Origin: Rufibacter tibetensis | GTDB taxonomy: Bacteria; Bacteroidota; Bacteroidia; Cytophagales; Hymenobacteraceae | DNA: 64,000 bases | NCBI RefSeq assembly: GCF_001310085.1 | Contig: NZ_CP012643.1 | Location: forward strand, 2,263,001 to 2,327,000 | Direction of reading: 5' to 3' | Notes under the pieces: model-generated | The model's database searches: none | What the model saw: the letters and a program-made list of their open reading frames with translations, nothing else | Told to the model about the DNA's origin: nothing | Shown: positions 52,496 to 61,514 of the stretch, in pieces | Layout: each line of letters starts with the position of its first letter | Numbering within the stretch: position 1 is the stretch's first letter | Translations under genes and position numbers: made by a program

Positions 52496-52745
52496 GAACC
52501 AATAGCTAAAAGGGTGGGCGAATAGCTTTGTTTCTAACCCGGAAAACAACAAGCGGTATTATGTTGGCTCTTTCAAGAAGAACTGGGCGACCCTGACCAA
52601 GCTTCCGCGCCGTTTTCCAAAATACACTACCTAACTGCAAGCTGCGCTGCTGATAGGGCAAGGGTATGCAAAGTATTAAAAATAAGAACTTGTTTGCCAG
52701 GCAGCTGAAGAGAAACCCTCTTCTGCTGGTTCCGTTTGTCAAATA

Positions 52746-53246
52746 ATGGAAATTCTTGAAACAGCATTGGGCATTGGGTTGAAGGATCTGAACTGGTGGC
52801 AAATGTCTGCCCGGGCAATCATAGTCTTTTTTGTTTCTTTGATGTATGTGCGGTTGGCCAATAAACGCATCTTTGGCCGGCACAGCGCCTTTGATATTGT
52901 GCTGGGGGTCATGTACGGCTCTGTCATGAGCAGGGCCATTACGGGTAATTCACCTTTCGTGCCTACGTTGATAGCGGGGCTGGTGCTTATCTTGCTGCAC
53001 CGCTTCCTGGCAACGCTTGCGTTCAGAACCGGAGACGAAGTCAGTACCATGATCAAGGGAAAGACAGTGACCCTGATAAAAGACGGAGAGTTTCTGAAAG
53101 ATGTCATGCGAGCGCATAACGTGACAGAGAATGATATTTTTGAGTCTATGCGTGCTCAAGGAAGCCCCGAAGACATCTCCAAAGTATCAACAGCGTGTTT
53201 AGAGCGCAGCGGAAGTATTAGCGTAGTCATGAAGGATGACAAGTAA
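52746..53246 (+). CDS. DUF421 (YetF-like) membrane protein
   Basis: A 166-residue protein of the DUF421 family. Membrane segments near 20-36 (SARAIIVFFVSLMYVRLA) and 68-90 (PFVPTLIAGLVLILLHRFLATLAF); between them LANKRIFGRHSAFDIVLGVMYGSVMSRAI, the family signature. The cytoplasmic C-terminal domain contains MIKGKTVTLIKDGEFLKDVMRAHNVTENDIFESMRAQG. Related B. subtilis proteins (YetF, YkjA) are linked to spore and envelope physiology; the role here is unknown. Single gene. Confidence 0.9.
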   Translation: MEILETALGIGLKDLNWWQMSARAIIVFFVSLMYVRLANKRIFGRHSAFDIVLGVMYGSVMSRAITGNSPFVPTLIAGLVLILLHRFLATLAFRTGDEVSTMIKGKTVTLIKDGEFLKDVMRAHNVTENDIFESMRAQGSPEDISKVSTACLERSGSISVVMKDDK

Positions 53247-53654
53247 GCTCCCAAAGGAGTTTGTCTCTGCTTTTTATGCCATTGCTGCCCATTAATTTCC
53301 CTGCTTTTACACGTGAATTTTAAAGCCTATAAATGGATGTCTTTTGATTTGCTGTTCCCTTTTGGGTATCAGCATTTACAGATAGGAAGGAGAAGCCATA
53401 ACAAGCTTCTTTTTTTGTCTTCAGGCTTAAAGGAGTAGAAGAAGTAAAAGAGACCAGAACTGTCTTTTACGCCTGCTTTTGTGATTTCAGGCCAAAAGAA
53501 CAGGATGCTTCTTCACCTTTCACTAGTACTTATGCTTTTAGATAAGAAGCAGAGATAACCTAAGAGTATGCTCAACTTTTTACCTCATGCAACCATTTTG
53601 AAGGCAAAGAACTCTTCCTAATAGTAACCATTATGAAGTGTAATGCCCTCAAAA
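53247..53654 (+). other. Intergenic region, 408 bases
   Basis: No ORF. Contains an A/T-box-like stretch near 53468-53496 (GCCTGCTTTTGTGATTTCAG then GCC). Otherwise nothing recognised; should hold the promoter of the lipoprotein at 53655. Confidence 0.4.
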
Positions 53655-54452
53655 ATGAAAGCTTGTTGTATAACCTTAACTGTCTTCTTCGCTGCTCTGT
53701 TTCTTGCCGGTTGTGATTTGGAAGATCCAGAGCCAAACATCCACCAGCCCCGCGTTCTTCTGAAAAAGATTGCCACCACCCAGGGCGATAGCCGGGAGTT
53801 TCAGTACGCGGCCTCGGGATGGTTAGCCCGCGTGGTAGGTAAAGGCCAGTTGGCTCTGAACGAGAATGAGCAGACTACCAGCGAGATCATCTATGATAAC
53901 ATGGGCCGCGTTGCCTACGTGCTCACCGATGGGCCTACCCTGGACACCGAAAATGCCTATTATTATACCGCAGACAACAAGCTCTACAAACTAGATGAAC
54001 TTATTAACGGGAAAGTAGAGAGTTACCACACCTTTGAATATGACACCCAAAAGCGGCTTACTGCCCGGTACAGCCATTACAAAGATGTGACCATTAACAC
54101 ACCCAGAGAAGCTAACAAGGTAACCTACACCTATGACGCCAAAGGCAACGTGGGGGAGGTAAAAATGTACCACAAACCGACAGCTACCTCAGACTGGCAA
54201 CTGGTGCAGACCAGCACATACGAGAACTATGACACCAAGAAAAGCGTGCAGCACCTCTCCGATTTCCTGTTCACCCCCAGAATCATCTTGCACGGCAACA
54301 ACCCCGGCAAAGTCACCACAACCCTAGCCAGCGGCGAGCAGCGCGTAACCACCTTTACCTATGAGTACAACGAGCAAAACCTACCGGTGAAGAAGACCAC
54401 CACGCCTAGTAACGGCACTGCCTTCCAGACGGAGTATACTTACTTGATGTAA
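53655..54452 (+). CDS. Lipoprotein with YD-repeat-like strands
   Basis: A 265-residue lipoprotein, start at ATG 53655 (MKACCITLTVFFAALFLAGCDLEDPEP; lipobox LAGC, Cys20). The mature part contains repeated strands of the YD/RHS type: SREFQYAASGWLARVVG, SEIIYDNMGRVAYVLTD, NAYYYTADNKLYKLDEL, HTFEYDTQKRLTARYSHY, VTYTYDAKGNVGEVKMYH, FTYEYNEQNLPVKKTT. These are too few for an RHS toxin cage; similar single lipoproteins are common in Bacteroidota. Surface role unknown. Confidence 0.82.
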   Translation: MKACCITLTVFFAALFLAGCDLEDPEPNIHQPRVLLKKIATTQGDSREFQYAASGWLARVVGKGQLALNENEQTTSEIIYDNMGRVAYVLTDGPTLDTENAYYYTADNKLYKLDELINGKVESYHTFEYDTQKRLTARYSHYKDVTINTPREANKVTYTYDAKGNVGEVKMYHKPTATSDWQLVQTSTYENYDTKKSVQHLSDFLFTPRIILHGNNPGKVTTTLASGEQRVTTFTYEYNEQNLPVKKTTTPSNGTAFQTEYTYLM

Positions 54453-54472
54453 GCTCTTTTAGGAATAGAAAT

Positions 54473-54526
54473 GCAACTCTCACTTTAGGCCCAATTTTAC
54501 AAAATTAGGTCCAAAGCGAGAGTTGC
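54473..54526. terminator. Long imperfect hairpin between convergent genes
   Basis: 26-base arms 54473-54498 / 54501-54526 with four mismatches. The mismatches read as G-U wobbles when transcribed from the minus strand and as A-C on the plus strand, so it is more stable as the terminator of the minus-strand gene at 54569. Confidence 0.75.
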
Positions 54527-54568
54527 TTTTTAGAGGAGAGTGCATTACATATAATAGTGCTGTCGCTA

Positions 54569-54802
54569 CTAAGCTTCATACCGCTTAAGGGTATTTTCAA
54601 GTTCTTGGTTTAGTTGGTCAATGTCTATGAACTCTGCCTCACCTTTCTCTAATTGAGTCAAATCTTGCTTCAACTCCTTTTGAGTAGCAGAAAAGGCGTC
54701 ATTCTCCTCAATATTCTCCAACTCATCTTTTGTGAACTTGCACATAAACCATATCAAGTTCTTGTATACCTTCTCATTCACCCGTAGCCGTATGATTTGC
54801 AT
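54569..54802 (-). CDS. Orphan antitoxin-like small protein
   Basis: A 77-residue acidic protein: MQIIRLRVNEKVYKNLIWFMCKFTKDELENIEENDAFSATQKELKQDLTQLEKGEAEFIDIDQLNQELENTLKRYEA. The start strand I-I-R-L-R-V-N-x-x-V-Y and the end GEAEFIDIDQLNQELENTL resemble antitoxins that precede RelE/ParE-type toxins in Bacteroidota. No toxin gene follows on the minus strand; a hairpin terminator comes instead. It may be a leftover antitoxin or a stand-alone regulator. Confidence 0.6.
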   Translation of the reverse strand: MQIIRLRVNEKVYKNLIWFMCKFTKDELENIEENDAFSATQKELKQDLTQLEKGEAEFIDIDQLNQELENTLKRYEA

Positions 54803-54910
54803 TGCACTTCTATTTGAAGGTTCGCTAATTGTTAAAATACACGATTCTGTTCTGGTTTAGACGCATTTTAGTTTAAACATGGCTGAAACGGATGGCTCAT
54901 ACATGCGCCC

Positions 54911-54980
54911 TTGTTGATGATATCACCAACAAACAGATTTCGCTTGCGAGGAGCGGCTTGTAGGAATGTTGGTGAGTACA
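54911..54980. repeat. Paired GTTGGTG hairpin repeat, copy 1
   Basis: Hairpin TTGTTGATG-ATAT-CACCAACAA (54911-54932) and, 54 bases on, AATGTTGGTGAGTACA (54965-54980). The same pieces with the same spacing recur at 56090-56160. Copy 1 is just upstream of the gene at 55036. Confidence 0.75.
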
Positions 54981-55035
54981 ATCAAATTGTTATAATATAT
55001 ATATAATAGACGCAATATTTTCTTACTTTAATTGT

Positions 55036-55698
55036 ATGAAAAAAGCCATTTCTTTTCTTCGCAAATTATTTTTATTGTCCTTTTTGGCCGTGCAGTTACT
55101 TCCATCTGGTTGTTCACAACAAAAGGTGTTTGATTTTTCTGCGCCTGTTGCCCAAGCAAAATCTGCTTCAAAGATATTATCAGAAGATAGTAGCCAAACT
55201 ATTGCTATATCGCCAGATGCAACTACGCCTATCATTTCTCAGAAGGTTTACAAGTTAGATGCTTCTAATAAGCAACCTTTTCCTGTTAGGTTCTTTCCTA
55301 AGTATACGGCTACTTCGCCTGTTCCTACTCAGGCTATGGCCATTGTAAAAAATGATAAATGGGCTAAGCGTACAGGAAAAGCAACAGCTAAAGATCTTAA
55401 CCCCTCATCATTGCCATTACCAACTGAGTCTAAGGTTGCTTTGGTATTTGCGGTTATTTCATTGATCGCGTTGGGATTTGTGGTACTACCAGGATTTACA
55501 CTTGGCACTTATTTAATTGGTATGCTTATAGGTCTTATCGCCTTCTCTTTTTCCTTTATATTAGGGCTTCTAGGTAAAAGCAAAGGCACAAAACAGCCAG
55601 AGAAGTACAATGAAAAAGGAGCTAAACGTGTAGGTGTCTTTAGTTGGGTTTTAGCTGCTCTCTTGGCAACAATACTACTCGCTCTTCTTATTATATAA
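55036..55698 (+). CDS. AT-rich lipoprotein-like membrane protein
   Basis: A 220-residue protein: signal/lipobox LLPSGC (Cys26), a low-complexity Ser/Ala/Thr-rich linker (~30-135), and three C-terminal membrane segments (VALVFAVISLIALGFVVLPG, LGTYLIGMLIGLIAFSFSFILGLLG, GVFSWVLAALLATILLALLII). The pattern resembles Bacteroidota DUF4190-like or 'small integral' lipoproteins. Coding DNA is clearly more AT-rich than neighbours. It lies between two copies of a hairpin repeat (54911 and 56090), which suggests a small acquired cassette. Function unknown. Confidence 0.7.
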   Translation: MKKAISFLRKLFLLSFLAVQLLPSGCSQQKVFDFSAPVAQAKSASKILSEDSSQTIAISPDATTPIISQKVYKLDASNKQPFPVRFFPKYTATSPVPTQAMAIVKNDKWAKRTGKATAKDLNPSSLPLPTESKVALVFAVISLIALGFVVLPGFTLGTYLIGMLIGLIAFSFSFILGLLGKSKGTKQPEKYNEKGAKRVGVFSWVLAALLATILLALLII

Positions 55699-55869
55699 AA
55701 TATATGTTGCAGTTGGCGGTTAAGCTGAGAATCACTTCTTAGCCTATTGAAAGTACTAACTATATCCGCAATTCTTTTCTCATGTTTTTCCTTGGTAATG
55801 ACGCCACGGAAATAATCTATAATCTCATCTGTTTGCTCTCTTTTTCATTGTATCAGATAAGTTGTTCTA

Positions 55870-55920
55870 GTTTGCCTGATGAAGGGTAACGAAACTCTTC
55901 ATCAGGCAAACAGTTTACCC
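55870..55920. repeat. Hairpin with possible H-type pseudoknot
   Basis: Arms GTTTGCCTGATGAAG and CTTCATCAGGCAAAC (55870-55884 / 55897-55911). GGGTAA (55884-55889) in the loop can pair with TTACCC (55915-55920) beyond the stem, giving an A-B-A'-B' order. Confidence 0.5.
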
Positions 55921-56086
55921 TTACATCAAGTAGCCGATCGCTCTCCAATGTTGGTTTTTGAAAGAGTCAGAGTAGCTGGAGCGAAGAAGAAAAGTTTATA
56001 ATTTGAGTAAAAGCAGCAAGTTAGATTGTCACTGAAGATGAAAGTAAGAAGAGGTTGATTTCTGCCTGAGCTTACAAAAGCGTCTG

Positions 56087-56168
56087 TCCTTGTTGGTGTT
56101 CTCACCAACAAGGAAGAATGGATTACGATGGAACGGCTATTTGAAATGTTGGTGAGTACACCAACATT
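56087..56168. repeat. Paired GTTGGTG hairpin repeat, copy 2
   Basis: Two perfect hairpins: TCCTTGTTGGTG-TTCT-CACCAACAAGGA (56087-56114) and AATGTTGGTG-AGTA-CACCAACATT (56145-56168). Same order and near-equal spacing (55 vs 54 bases) as copy 1 at 54911. Confidence 0.85.
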
Positions 56169-56203
56169 AGGAAAGGTTATCAGATAGCCAAATGGTAGCA
56201 AAC

Positions 56204-56235
56204 AAAAAAGGAGGCCGTTTCGGGTCTCCTTTTTT
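56204..56235 (-). terminator. Terminator of nrdA
   Basis: Inverted repeat AAAAAAGGAG (56204-56213) / CTCCTTTTTT (56226-56235), 22 bases past the nrdA stop. Confidence 0.88.
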
Positions 56236-56257
56236 TATTCTTAAACAAAAGTAGTTC

Positions 56258-58639
56258 TTAGCTACCGCAAGCCTCGCAAGCATCTGGATTATCCAGAGAG
56301 CAGGCCATGTCGCTTTGGTTCTGCTCTACGTTGCTGTACATCGGGGCCAGGGTTTCAGCGGCTTGTTTCTCCACTGTGAACTTGATGGCATCGGCGGCGG
56401 CTTTCGTACGCAGGTAGTACATCCCGGTTTTTAAGCCTTTCTTCCAGCTATGGAAGTGCATAGACGTCAACTTCCCGAAGTTCACGTTAGACACGTGCAG
56501 GTTCAGGCTTTGGCTCTGGCAGATGTAGGCTCCACGGTCGGCAGACATGTCAATGATGGTTCGCTGACTGATTTCCCATACTGTTTTGTACAGGTCTTTG
56601 ATGTGCTGCGGAATGTTGGTGATGCCCTGCACCGATCCGTTGGCGGCGATGATGGCATTCTTCATTTGGTCATTCCACAAACCTAACCCAATCAGGTCGT
56701 TCAGCAAGTGCTTGTTCACCACCATGAACTCCCCGCTCAACACGCGGCGTACGTAGATGTTAGAGGTGTAAGGCTCAAACCCTTCATTGTTCCCCAGGAT
56801 CTGCGAGGTAGAAGCAGTTGGCATAGGCGCTACCAACAAAGAGTTGCGTACGCCGTGCTCTACTACTTCCTGACGAAGTGCTTCCCAGTCCCAACGACCG
56901 CTGTCTGGCGTTACACCCCACATGTCAAACTGGAAGATACCACGGCTGATAGGGGAACCTTCAAACGTTTCGTAAGGGCCTAATTTCTTTGCCAGATCCT
57001 TAGAAGCCGTCATGGCCGCAAAGTAAATAGTCTCGAAAATCTCTTTGTTCAGGCGGGCTGCGTCTTCGCTTTCAAACGGCATGCGCAGTTGCAGGAACGC
57101 ATCGGCTAAGCCCTGTACCCCCAACCCTATAGGGCGGTGACGCATGTTGGACTTCTTCGCTTCCGGTACCGGGTAATAGTTGATGTCAATTACCTTGTTC
57201 AGGTTCTTGGTTACCGTATAGGTGACATCATACAAACGCTGGTGGTCAAAGGTCTTAACGCCTTTCTCTTCTTTAATATAGCGTGGCAACGCCAGAGACG
57301 CCAGGTTACACACGGCAATCTCGTCGGCATCGGTGTACTCAATGATCTCGGTGCACAAGTTAGAGCTCTTGATGGTACCCAGGTTCTGCTGGTTAGACTT
57401 GCCGTTGGCGTGGTCCTTGAACAGCATATACGGTGTACCGGTCTCAGTCTGCGCTTCTAAGATCGCGAACCACAATTCCTGTGCTTTGATAGTTTTGCGG
57501 GCTTTGCCTTCGCGCTCGTATTTCTCATACAAACGCTCAAAGTCTTTGCCCCAGGTGTCAGAAAGGCCTGGGCATTCGTTCGGGCACATCAGGCTCCAGT
57601 CACCGTTGGCTTCTACGCGCTTCATGAACAAGTCTGGGGTCCAGAGAGCCAGGAACAAGTCGCGGGTCCGCATTTCTTCTTTCCCGTGGTTCTTGCGCAG
57701 ATCCAGGAATTCGAAAATATCGGCGTGCCAAGGCTCCAGGTAAATAGCGAAGGCGCCTTTACGCTTTCCACCACCTTGGTCCACGTACCGAGCCGTGTCG
57801 TTAAACACTTTCAACATCGGCACTAAGCCGTTGGACGTACCGTTGGTGCCTTTGATGTAAGAACCAGTAGCTCTGATGTTGTGCGCCGCCAGGCCAATAC
57901 CACCCGCGCTCTGCGAGATCAACGCACAGTTCTTCAAAGTATCATAGATACCCGGAATGCTATCCTCTTTCATGGTGAGCAGGAAGCAGGAAGACAGCTG
58001 CGGTTTAGGAGTGCCCGCGTTAAAAAGAGTTGGCGTAGCGTGCGTGAACCACTTCTCAGACATGAGGTTGTAGGTCTCAATGGCAGAGTCTATGTCTTCT
58101 TTGTGAATACCCACGGCCACCCGCATGAGCATGTGCTGCGGACGCTCCACTACTTTGCCATGCAGGCGCAGCAGATAAGAACGCTCAAGGGTTTTGTACC
58201 CGAAGTAGTCATAGTTGTAGTCACGGTCATAAATAATGCTGGAGTCCAGCACGGCCGCGTGTTTCTTAATGATTTCAAAGACATCCTTCGCAATCAAAGA
58301 AGCATTTTCACCTGTTTTGGGGTCTTCATAGGTGTACAACTGCTTCATGGTGTTGAAGAACGACTTCTGCGTCACCTTGTGCAAGCTGGAGATAGCTATA
58401 CGCGCCGCCAGAATGGCGTAGTCGGGGTGCTTTGTCGTTAAGGAAGCCGAGGTTTCTGCCGCCAGGTTATCCAGCTCTACGGTGGTCACGCCATCGTAAA
58501 TACCGTCAATTACCTTCTTGGCCACCTCAATAGGGCTAACAAACGACATGTTCAGGCCATAGCACAGTTTCTCTATGCGGGCCGTGATTTTATCAAACTT
58601 GACCGATTCCCTGCGGCCGTCTCTTTTTACAACTAACAT
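56258..58639 (-). CDS. nrdA: Ribonucleoside-diphosphate reductase alpha subunit, class Ia
   Basis: A 793-residue catalytic subunit that reduces ribonucleoside diphosphates to deoxy forms. An ATP-cone allosteric domain occupies ~1-90 ([26 protein letters not shown]). Active-site parts: LSSCFLL (redox Cys), the SNLCTEI triad N-x-C-x-E with the thiyl-radical Cys, and AVCNLASL (second redox Cys). The C-terminus has the re-reduction pair in ACEACGS (CxxC). Length is normal for the eukaryote-like NrdA found in Bacteroidota. Transcribed after nrdB in the same direction with a 188-base gap that contains an A/T-box element. Confidence 0.96.
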   Translation of the reverse strand: MLVVKRDGRRESVKFDKITARIEKLCYGLNMSFVSPIEVAKKVIDGIYDGVTTVELDNLAAETSASLTTKHPDYAILAARIAISSLHKVTQKSFFNTMKQLYTYEDPKTGENASLIAKDVFEIIKKHAAVLDSSIIYDRDYNYDYFGYKTLERSYLLRLHGKVVERPQHMLMRVAVGIHKEDIDSAIETYNLMSEKWFTHATPTLFNAGTPKPQLSSCFLLTMKEDSIPGIYDTLKNCALISQSAGGIGLAAHNIRATGSYIKGTNGTSNGLVPMLKVFNDTARYVDQGGGKRKGAFAIYLEPWHADIFEFLDLRKNHGKEEMRTRDLFLALWTPDLFMKRVEANGDWSLMCPNECPGLSDTWGKDFERLYEKYEREGKARKTIKAQELWFAILEAQTETGTPYMLFKDHANGKSNQQNLGTIKSSNLCTEIIEYTDADEIAVCNLASLALPRYIKEEKGVKTFDHQRLYDVTYTVTKNLNKVIDINYYPVPEAKKSNMRHRPIGLGVQGLADAFLQLRMPFESEDAARLNKEIFETIYFAAMTASKDLAKKLGPYETFEGSPISRGIFQFDMWGVTPDSGRWDWEALRQEVVEHGVRNSLLVAPMPTASTSQILGNNEGFEPYTSNIYVRRVLSGEFMVVNKHLLNDLIGLGLWNDQMKNAIIAANGSVQGITNIPQHIKDLYKTVWEISQRTIIDMSADRGAYICQSQSLNLHVSNVNFGKLTSMHFHSWKKGLKTGMYYLRTKAAADAIKFTVEKQAAETLAPMYSNVEQNQSDMACSLDNPDACEACGS

Positions 58640-58827
58640 ACGCTTACACTAATATGTGACGGATGACGTACCATCCAGATATTTCTCTCCCATGCGCTTT
58701 TGCGCTGGAGCATGCTTTTGGCTTGATTTTACTTGAGGGCCCTGCTCCAACCGACTGTTGGGTGCTTTGGGCCTGTTTTTAGAGAAACAACCCCAAAGCG
58801 CTTTAGGGCTGTCCAGGGGGTAATAGA

Positions 58828-59787
58828 TTAAAAGTCCTCGTCCAGAGAGAACACGTTGGAATCACGGTCGCTCATCACGCCCGATTTCTGGTACTCAGCC
58901 ACACGTTTCTCAAAGAAGTTGGTTTTGCCTTGCAGGGAGATCAGCTCCATGAAGTCAAATGGATTGGTTGAATTGTAGATTTTGCCACAACCTAAAGATA
59001 CCAGTAGGCGGTCGGCCACAAACTCGATGTATTGGTTCATCAGTTTTGCATTCATCCCTATGAGGTCAACGGGCAGCGCATCGGTCACAAATTCCTGCTC
59101 AATGCTCACCGCGTCACGGATGATCATTTGTACGCGCTCCTCAGGTAACTTGTTCTGCAGCATAGAGTACAGCAAGCAGGCGAAGTCACAGTGCAGTCCC
59201 TCATCACGGGAGATCAACTCATTAGAGAAGGTCAAGCCTGGCATCAAACCGCGTTTCTTCATCCAGAAGATAGAGCAGAATGAACCAGAGAAGAAAATAC
59301 CCTCTACCGCGGCAAACGCAATCAAACGCTCCGTGAAATTTTCAGAGTTGATCCATTTCAACGCCCACTCTCCTTTTTTCTTAACGCAGTCAACGGTCTC
59401 CAGGGCGTTGAACAAGCGATCTTTTTCCTGCGGATCTTTAATATAGGTATCAATCAAAAGAGAATAGGTCTCAGAGTGGATGTTCTCCATCATGATCTGG
59501 AACCCATAGAAACAACGTGCCTCAGGTAGCTGCACCTCTTGCATGAAGTTAATGGCCAGGTTCTCGTTTACAATCCCGTCTGAAGCCGCGAAGAACGCCA
59601 GTACGTGGGAGATGAAGTGACGCTCGCCGTCGTTTAGCTTCTCCCAATCTTTCAGGTCTGGGGTCAGGTCAATCTCTTCGGCCGTCCAAAAGCTAGCCTC
59701 TGCTTTCTTATACATCTGCCAAACGGCATCGTTTTGGATGGGGAACAGGACAAAGCGGTTCGGGTTTTCTTGCAATAAAGGCTCCAT
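58828..59787 (-). CDS. nrdB: Ribonucleoside-diphosphate reductase beta subunit
   Basis: A 319-residue diiron-tyrosyl radical subunit. Metal ligands and radical: [14 protein letters not shown] has Glu, His (+3) and the radical Tyr (+7); [13 protein letters not shown] supplies another Glu; [10 protein letters not shown] supplies Glu and His. [15 protein letters not shown] supplies the first acidic ligand. The last residues VFSLDEDF are the NrdA-docking tail. The gene faces away from rplU across a 978-base region with DnaA boxes, which suggests DnaA-linked control as known for the nrdAB promoter of E. coli. Confidence 0.96.
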   Translation of the reverse strand: MEPLLQENPNRFVLFPIQNDAVWQMYKKAEASFWTAEEIDLTPDLKDWEKLNDGERHFISHVLAFFAASDGIVNENLAINFMQEVQLPEARCFYGFQIMMENIHSETYSLLIDTYIKDPQEKDRLFNALETVDCVKKKGEWALKWINSENFTERLIAFAAVEGIFFSGSFCSIFWMKKRGLMPGLTFSNELISRDEGLHCDFACLLYSMLQNKLPEERVQMIIRDAVSIEQEFVTDALPVDLIGMNAKLMNQYIEFVADRLLVSLGCGKIYNSTNPFDFMELISLQGKTNFFEKRVAEYQKSGVMSDRDSNVFSLDEDF

Positions 59788-59906
59788 AGACTAAACGGTT
59801 TCTTGCTCTAACTTTATTAAAAGGGTGCGCCTTCAGGCGCTGTCTCTCGCCTTATAACAGTGGCTTAACGATTAAGTTAAGAAGCAGTTGTTGTGGGTTG
59901 AGAATT

Positions 59907-59914
59907 CAAATATA
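59907..59914 (-). promoter_or_regulatory. Candidate -7 element of nrdB
   Basis: Minus-strand TATATTTG matches TAnnTTTG exactly, about 120 bases before the nrdB ATG. No -33 TTTG at the right distance. Confidence 0.45.
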
Positions 59915-59975
59915 GGGACAAATACGTTGGTTGCCCCTTTGGAGCAGCCTAATTTACCAACTTCTTATACAGCAG

Positions 59976-59984
59976 TTATCCACA
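59976..59984 (+). promoter_or_regulatory. DnaA box (perfect)
   Basis: TTATCCACA, identical to the consensus 9-mer, 190 bases upstream of nrdB. Confidence 0.6.
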
Positions 59985-60562
59985 ATATAATCAACTGGTA
60001 ACATATTGTAAATCAGGTGTTTAAAATGTTATAAAAATTAGAAACCTCAAATATATACTTTGCTCTATGGCTTGAATGATGGTATCTTAAAGGATAGTAG
60101 ATAATTTTAAAGAGGTAAATCAGGCGATTTAAAACACGCCTTTTGCAAGCTCTGAGTAGCGTCTGCTTTAGCTTCCTGAACTTCAGAGATGAGGGTGCAC
60201 GCTGCCTTAGGAGACAAGCGAAAACAAGTGTGTTTTGGAGCTGGGTTTCTGATTTTGCGCTGAAAACGAGATAGCCAGAAAGCATCAAATTCTGAAAGGC
60301 AGACAGTGGTTCTGTCATCTTTTGTCATTTTTAGACACCAGTTAGCTGGTGTCTTGCCGCTTGAGATTTCAGGCAGATAAGGAAATGCTTGTTGTCTAGC
60401 CTTAGTTGGTGGGTGAGAAAACAAATTTGCTGCTGCTCTTGACTTTACCTAAATCAATAGCTACTTTCATTTACATTTCAGCTGGAAAGTTGACTCTCTT
60501 TGATCAGTTGTAAATGCCCTGTTCTGACCGCTTTTCCAGAGTGGTTCTCTCTTCTTGTGTCT

Positions 60563-60625
60563 TTATCCACTTGTAAGTAATTGATAATCAGTATAGGTTT
60601 GGTTTATCCACCAAAGTTATCCACA
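60563..60625 (+). promoter_or_regulatory. Cluster of three DnaA boxes
   Basis: TTATCCACT (60563-60571), TTATCCACC (60604-60612) and perfect TTATCCACA (60617-60625), all in the same orientation within 63 bases. A degenerate GGGGGATAA at 60630-60638 faces the other way. Confidence 0.65.
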
Positions 60626-60701
60626 TGCTGGGGGATAACTCATAACCTATTAAAAATCAGTTTACTACCTTTAAAAACAGAGGTAAATTAGTAGACGTGT
60701 A

Positions 60702-60733
60702 TTTGGATATTAGCTTGAGCGTCCGTACTTTTG
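60702..60733 (+). promoter_or_regulatory. Bacteroidota promoter of rplU-rpmA
   Basis: TTTG at 60702-60705 and TACTTTTG at 60726-60733 with a 20-base spacer match the -33 TTTG / -7 TAnnTTTG consensus. Transcription would begin near 60740, leaving a ~25-base leader before the rplU ATG. Confidence 0.8.
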
Positions 60734-60765
60734 CGGTTCAATTTTTTAAAAAATATCGTAAGCTG

Positions 60766-61074
60766 ATGTACGCAATTGTAGAAATCGCTGGTATCCAGAC
60801 GAAAGTAGAGAGCGGTAAGTTCTTCTACACTAACAAGCTTTCCGGCAATGAGGGTGACGCCGTAGAGTTCGCCAATGTTCTTTTAACTGATGACAACGGA
60901 AATTTAACCGTAGGTGCTCCTTTTGTAGACGGAGTAAAAGTAACTGGAACCATCCAGGGACACGCCAAAGGTGACAAAGTGATCGTTTTCAAGAAGAAGA
61001 GAAGAAAAGGCTACAAGAAGAAAAACGGTCACCGCCAACAGTACACCAAAGTGTTGATCAACACCATTGGTTAA
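60766..61074 (+). CDS. rplU: 50S ribosomal protein L21
   Basis: A 102-residue L21; binds 23S rRNA domain near L20. Start at ATG 60766 (MYAIVEIAGIQTKVESGKFFYTNKL) because this is the conserved N-terminus and the promoter lies within the longer frame. Ends with the basic KKKRRKGYKKKNGHRQQYTKVLI motif typical of L21. First gene of the rplU-rpmA operon; strong promoter immediately upstream. Confidence 0.98.
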   Translation: MYAIVEIAGIQTKVESGKFFYTNKLSGNEGDAVEFANVLLTDDNGNLTVGAPFVDGVKVTGTIQGHAKGDKVIVFKKKRRKGYKKKNGHRQQYTKVLINTIG

Positions 61075-61143
61075 TTTTTGAGGTAAAGGAAAATTATTGT
61101 AGAACCTATCTCTGGCTTTTGCCAGGATTAAAATAGAATAGAA

Positions 61144-61449
61144 ATGGCTCACAAAAAAGGTGTCGGTAGTTCTAACAACGGCCGCGAATCACATTCCAAG
61201 CGCTTAGGCGTGAAAATTTTTGGTGGTCAAACCATCATCGCTGGTAACATCATTGTACGTCAGCGCGGTACTGCGCACCACCCAGGTGCAAACGTAGGTA
61301 TCGGTAAAGACCACACCCTGTTTGCTTTGACAGACGGTATCGTACAGTTTAAAAAAGGCGTGAAAAACCGTTCTTTCGTATCTGTTCTTCCTTTAGATGT
61401 AGACGCCGCTCAGGTTACTACTACTCCTTCTGAAGAAGTTACTGCCTAA
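61144..61449 (+). CDS. rpmA: 50S ribosomal protein L27
   Basis: A 101-residue L27: [29 protein letters not shown] carries the N-terminal arm that reaches the peptidyl-transferase centre (no cleavable extension as in Firmicutes). Core [25 protein letters not shown] is conserved. 69 bases after rplU, same operon; terminator follows. C-terminal [15 protein letters not shown] extension is a little longer than in E. coli. Confidence 0.98.
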   Translation: MAHKKGVGSSNNGRESHSKRLGVKIFGGQTIIAGNIIVRQRGTAHHPGANVGIGKDHTLFALTDGIVQFKKGVKNRSFVSVLPLDVDAAQVTTTPSEEVTA

Positions 61450-61480
61450 GCATCCCCTCGGCTTCCGCCGATCAAGATTT

Positions 61481-61514
61481 CAAAGAAGGCTGCCTTTTAG
61501 GGCAGCCTTCTTTG
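61481..61514 (+). terminator. Terminator of rplU-rpmA
   Basis: Perfect 14-base inverted repeat CAAAGAAGGCTGCC (61481-61494) / 61501-61514, loop TTTTAG, T-run after it. Confidence 0.93.

Larger units (their letters stand above)
55699..56257. other. Intergenic region, 559 bases
   Basis: No credible ORF. Contains a 15-bp-arm hairpin (55870-55884 / 55897-55911) with a possible pseudoknot partner, repeat copy 2 with two perfect hairpins (56087-56168), and the nrdA terminator (56204-56235). Confidence 0.6.
59788..60765. other. Long divergent intergenic region with DnaA boxes
   Basis: 978 bases between divergent nrdB and rplU. Contains the nrdB -7 box, a perfect DnaA box on the left, a small hairpin GACACCAG-TTAG-CTGGTGTC (60334-60353), a cluster of three DnaA boxes near 60563-60625, an AT-rich stretch with a TAGTAG trinucleotide pair, and the rplU promoter. 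The ORFs on the minus strand here (60013-60424) look non-coding. Confidence 0.7.

Noticed and set aside
53655-54452. RHS/YD toxin
   Set aside because: Only about six short YD-like strands and no cage or C-terminal toxin domain; length and lipobox fit a simple lipoprotein.
55926-56201. 91-codon minus-strand frame in the gap upstream of repeat copy 2
   Set aside because: Runs through perfect hairpin repeats; its sequence is low in structure and has no start context.
59979-60011. Possible tandem NrdR boxes upstream of nrdB (CACAATATAATC and AACATATTGTAA)
   Set aside because: Half-site resemblance only, and centre-to-centre spacing is about 17 bases instead of the usual ~31. The left one also overlaps the perfect DnaA box, which explains it better.
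60013-60424. Minus-strand open frames of ~100 codons in the nrdB-rplU gap
   Set aside because: Odd composition, no conserved pattern, overlap each other in different frames, and lie in a region better explained by regulatory DNA.
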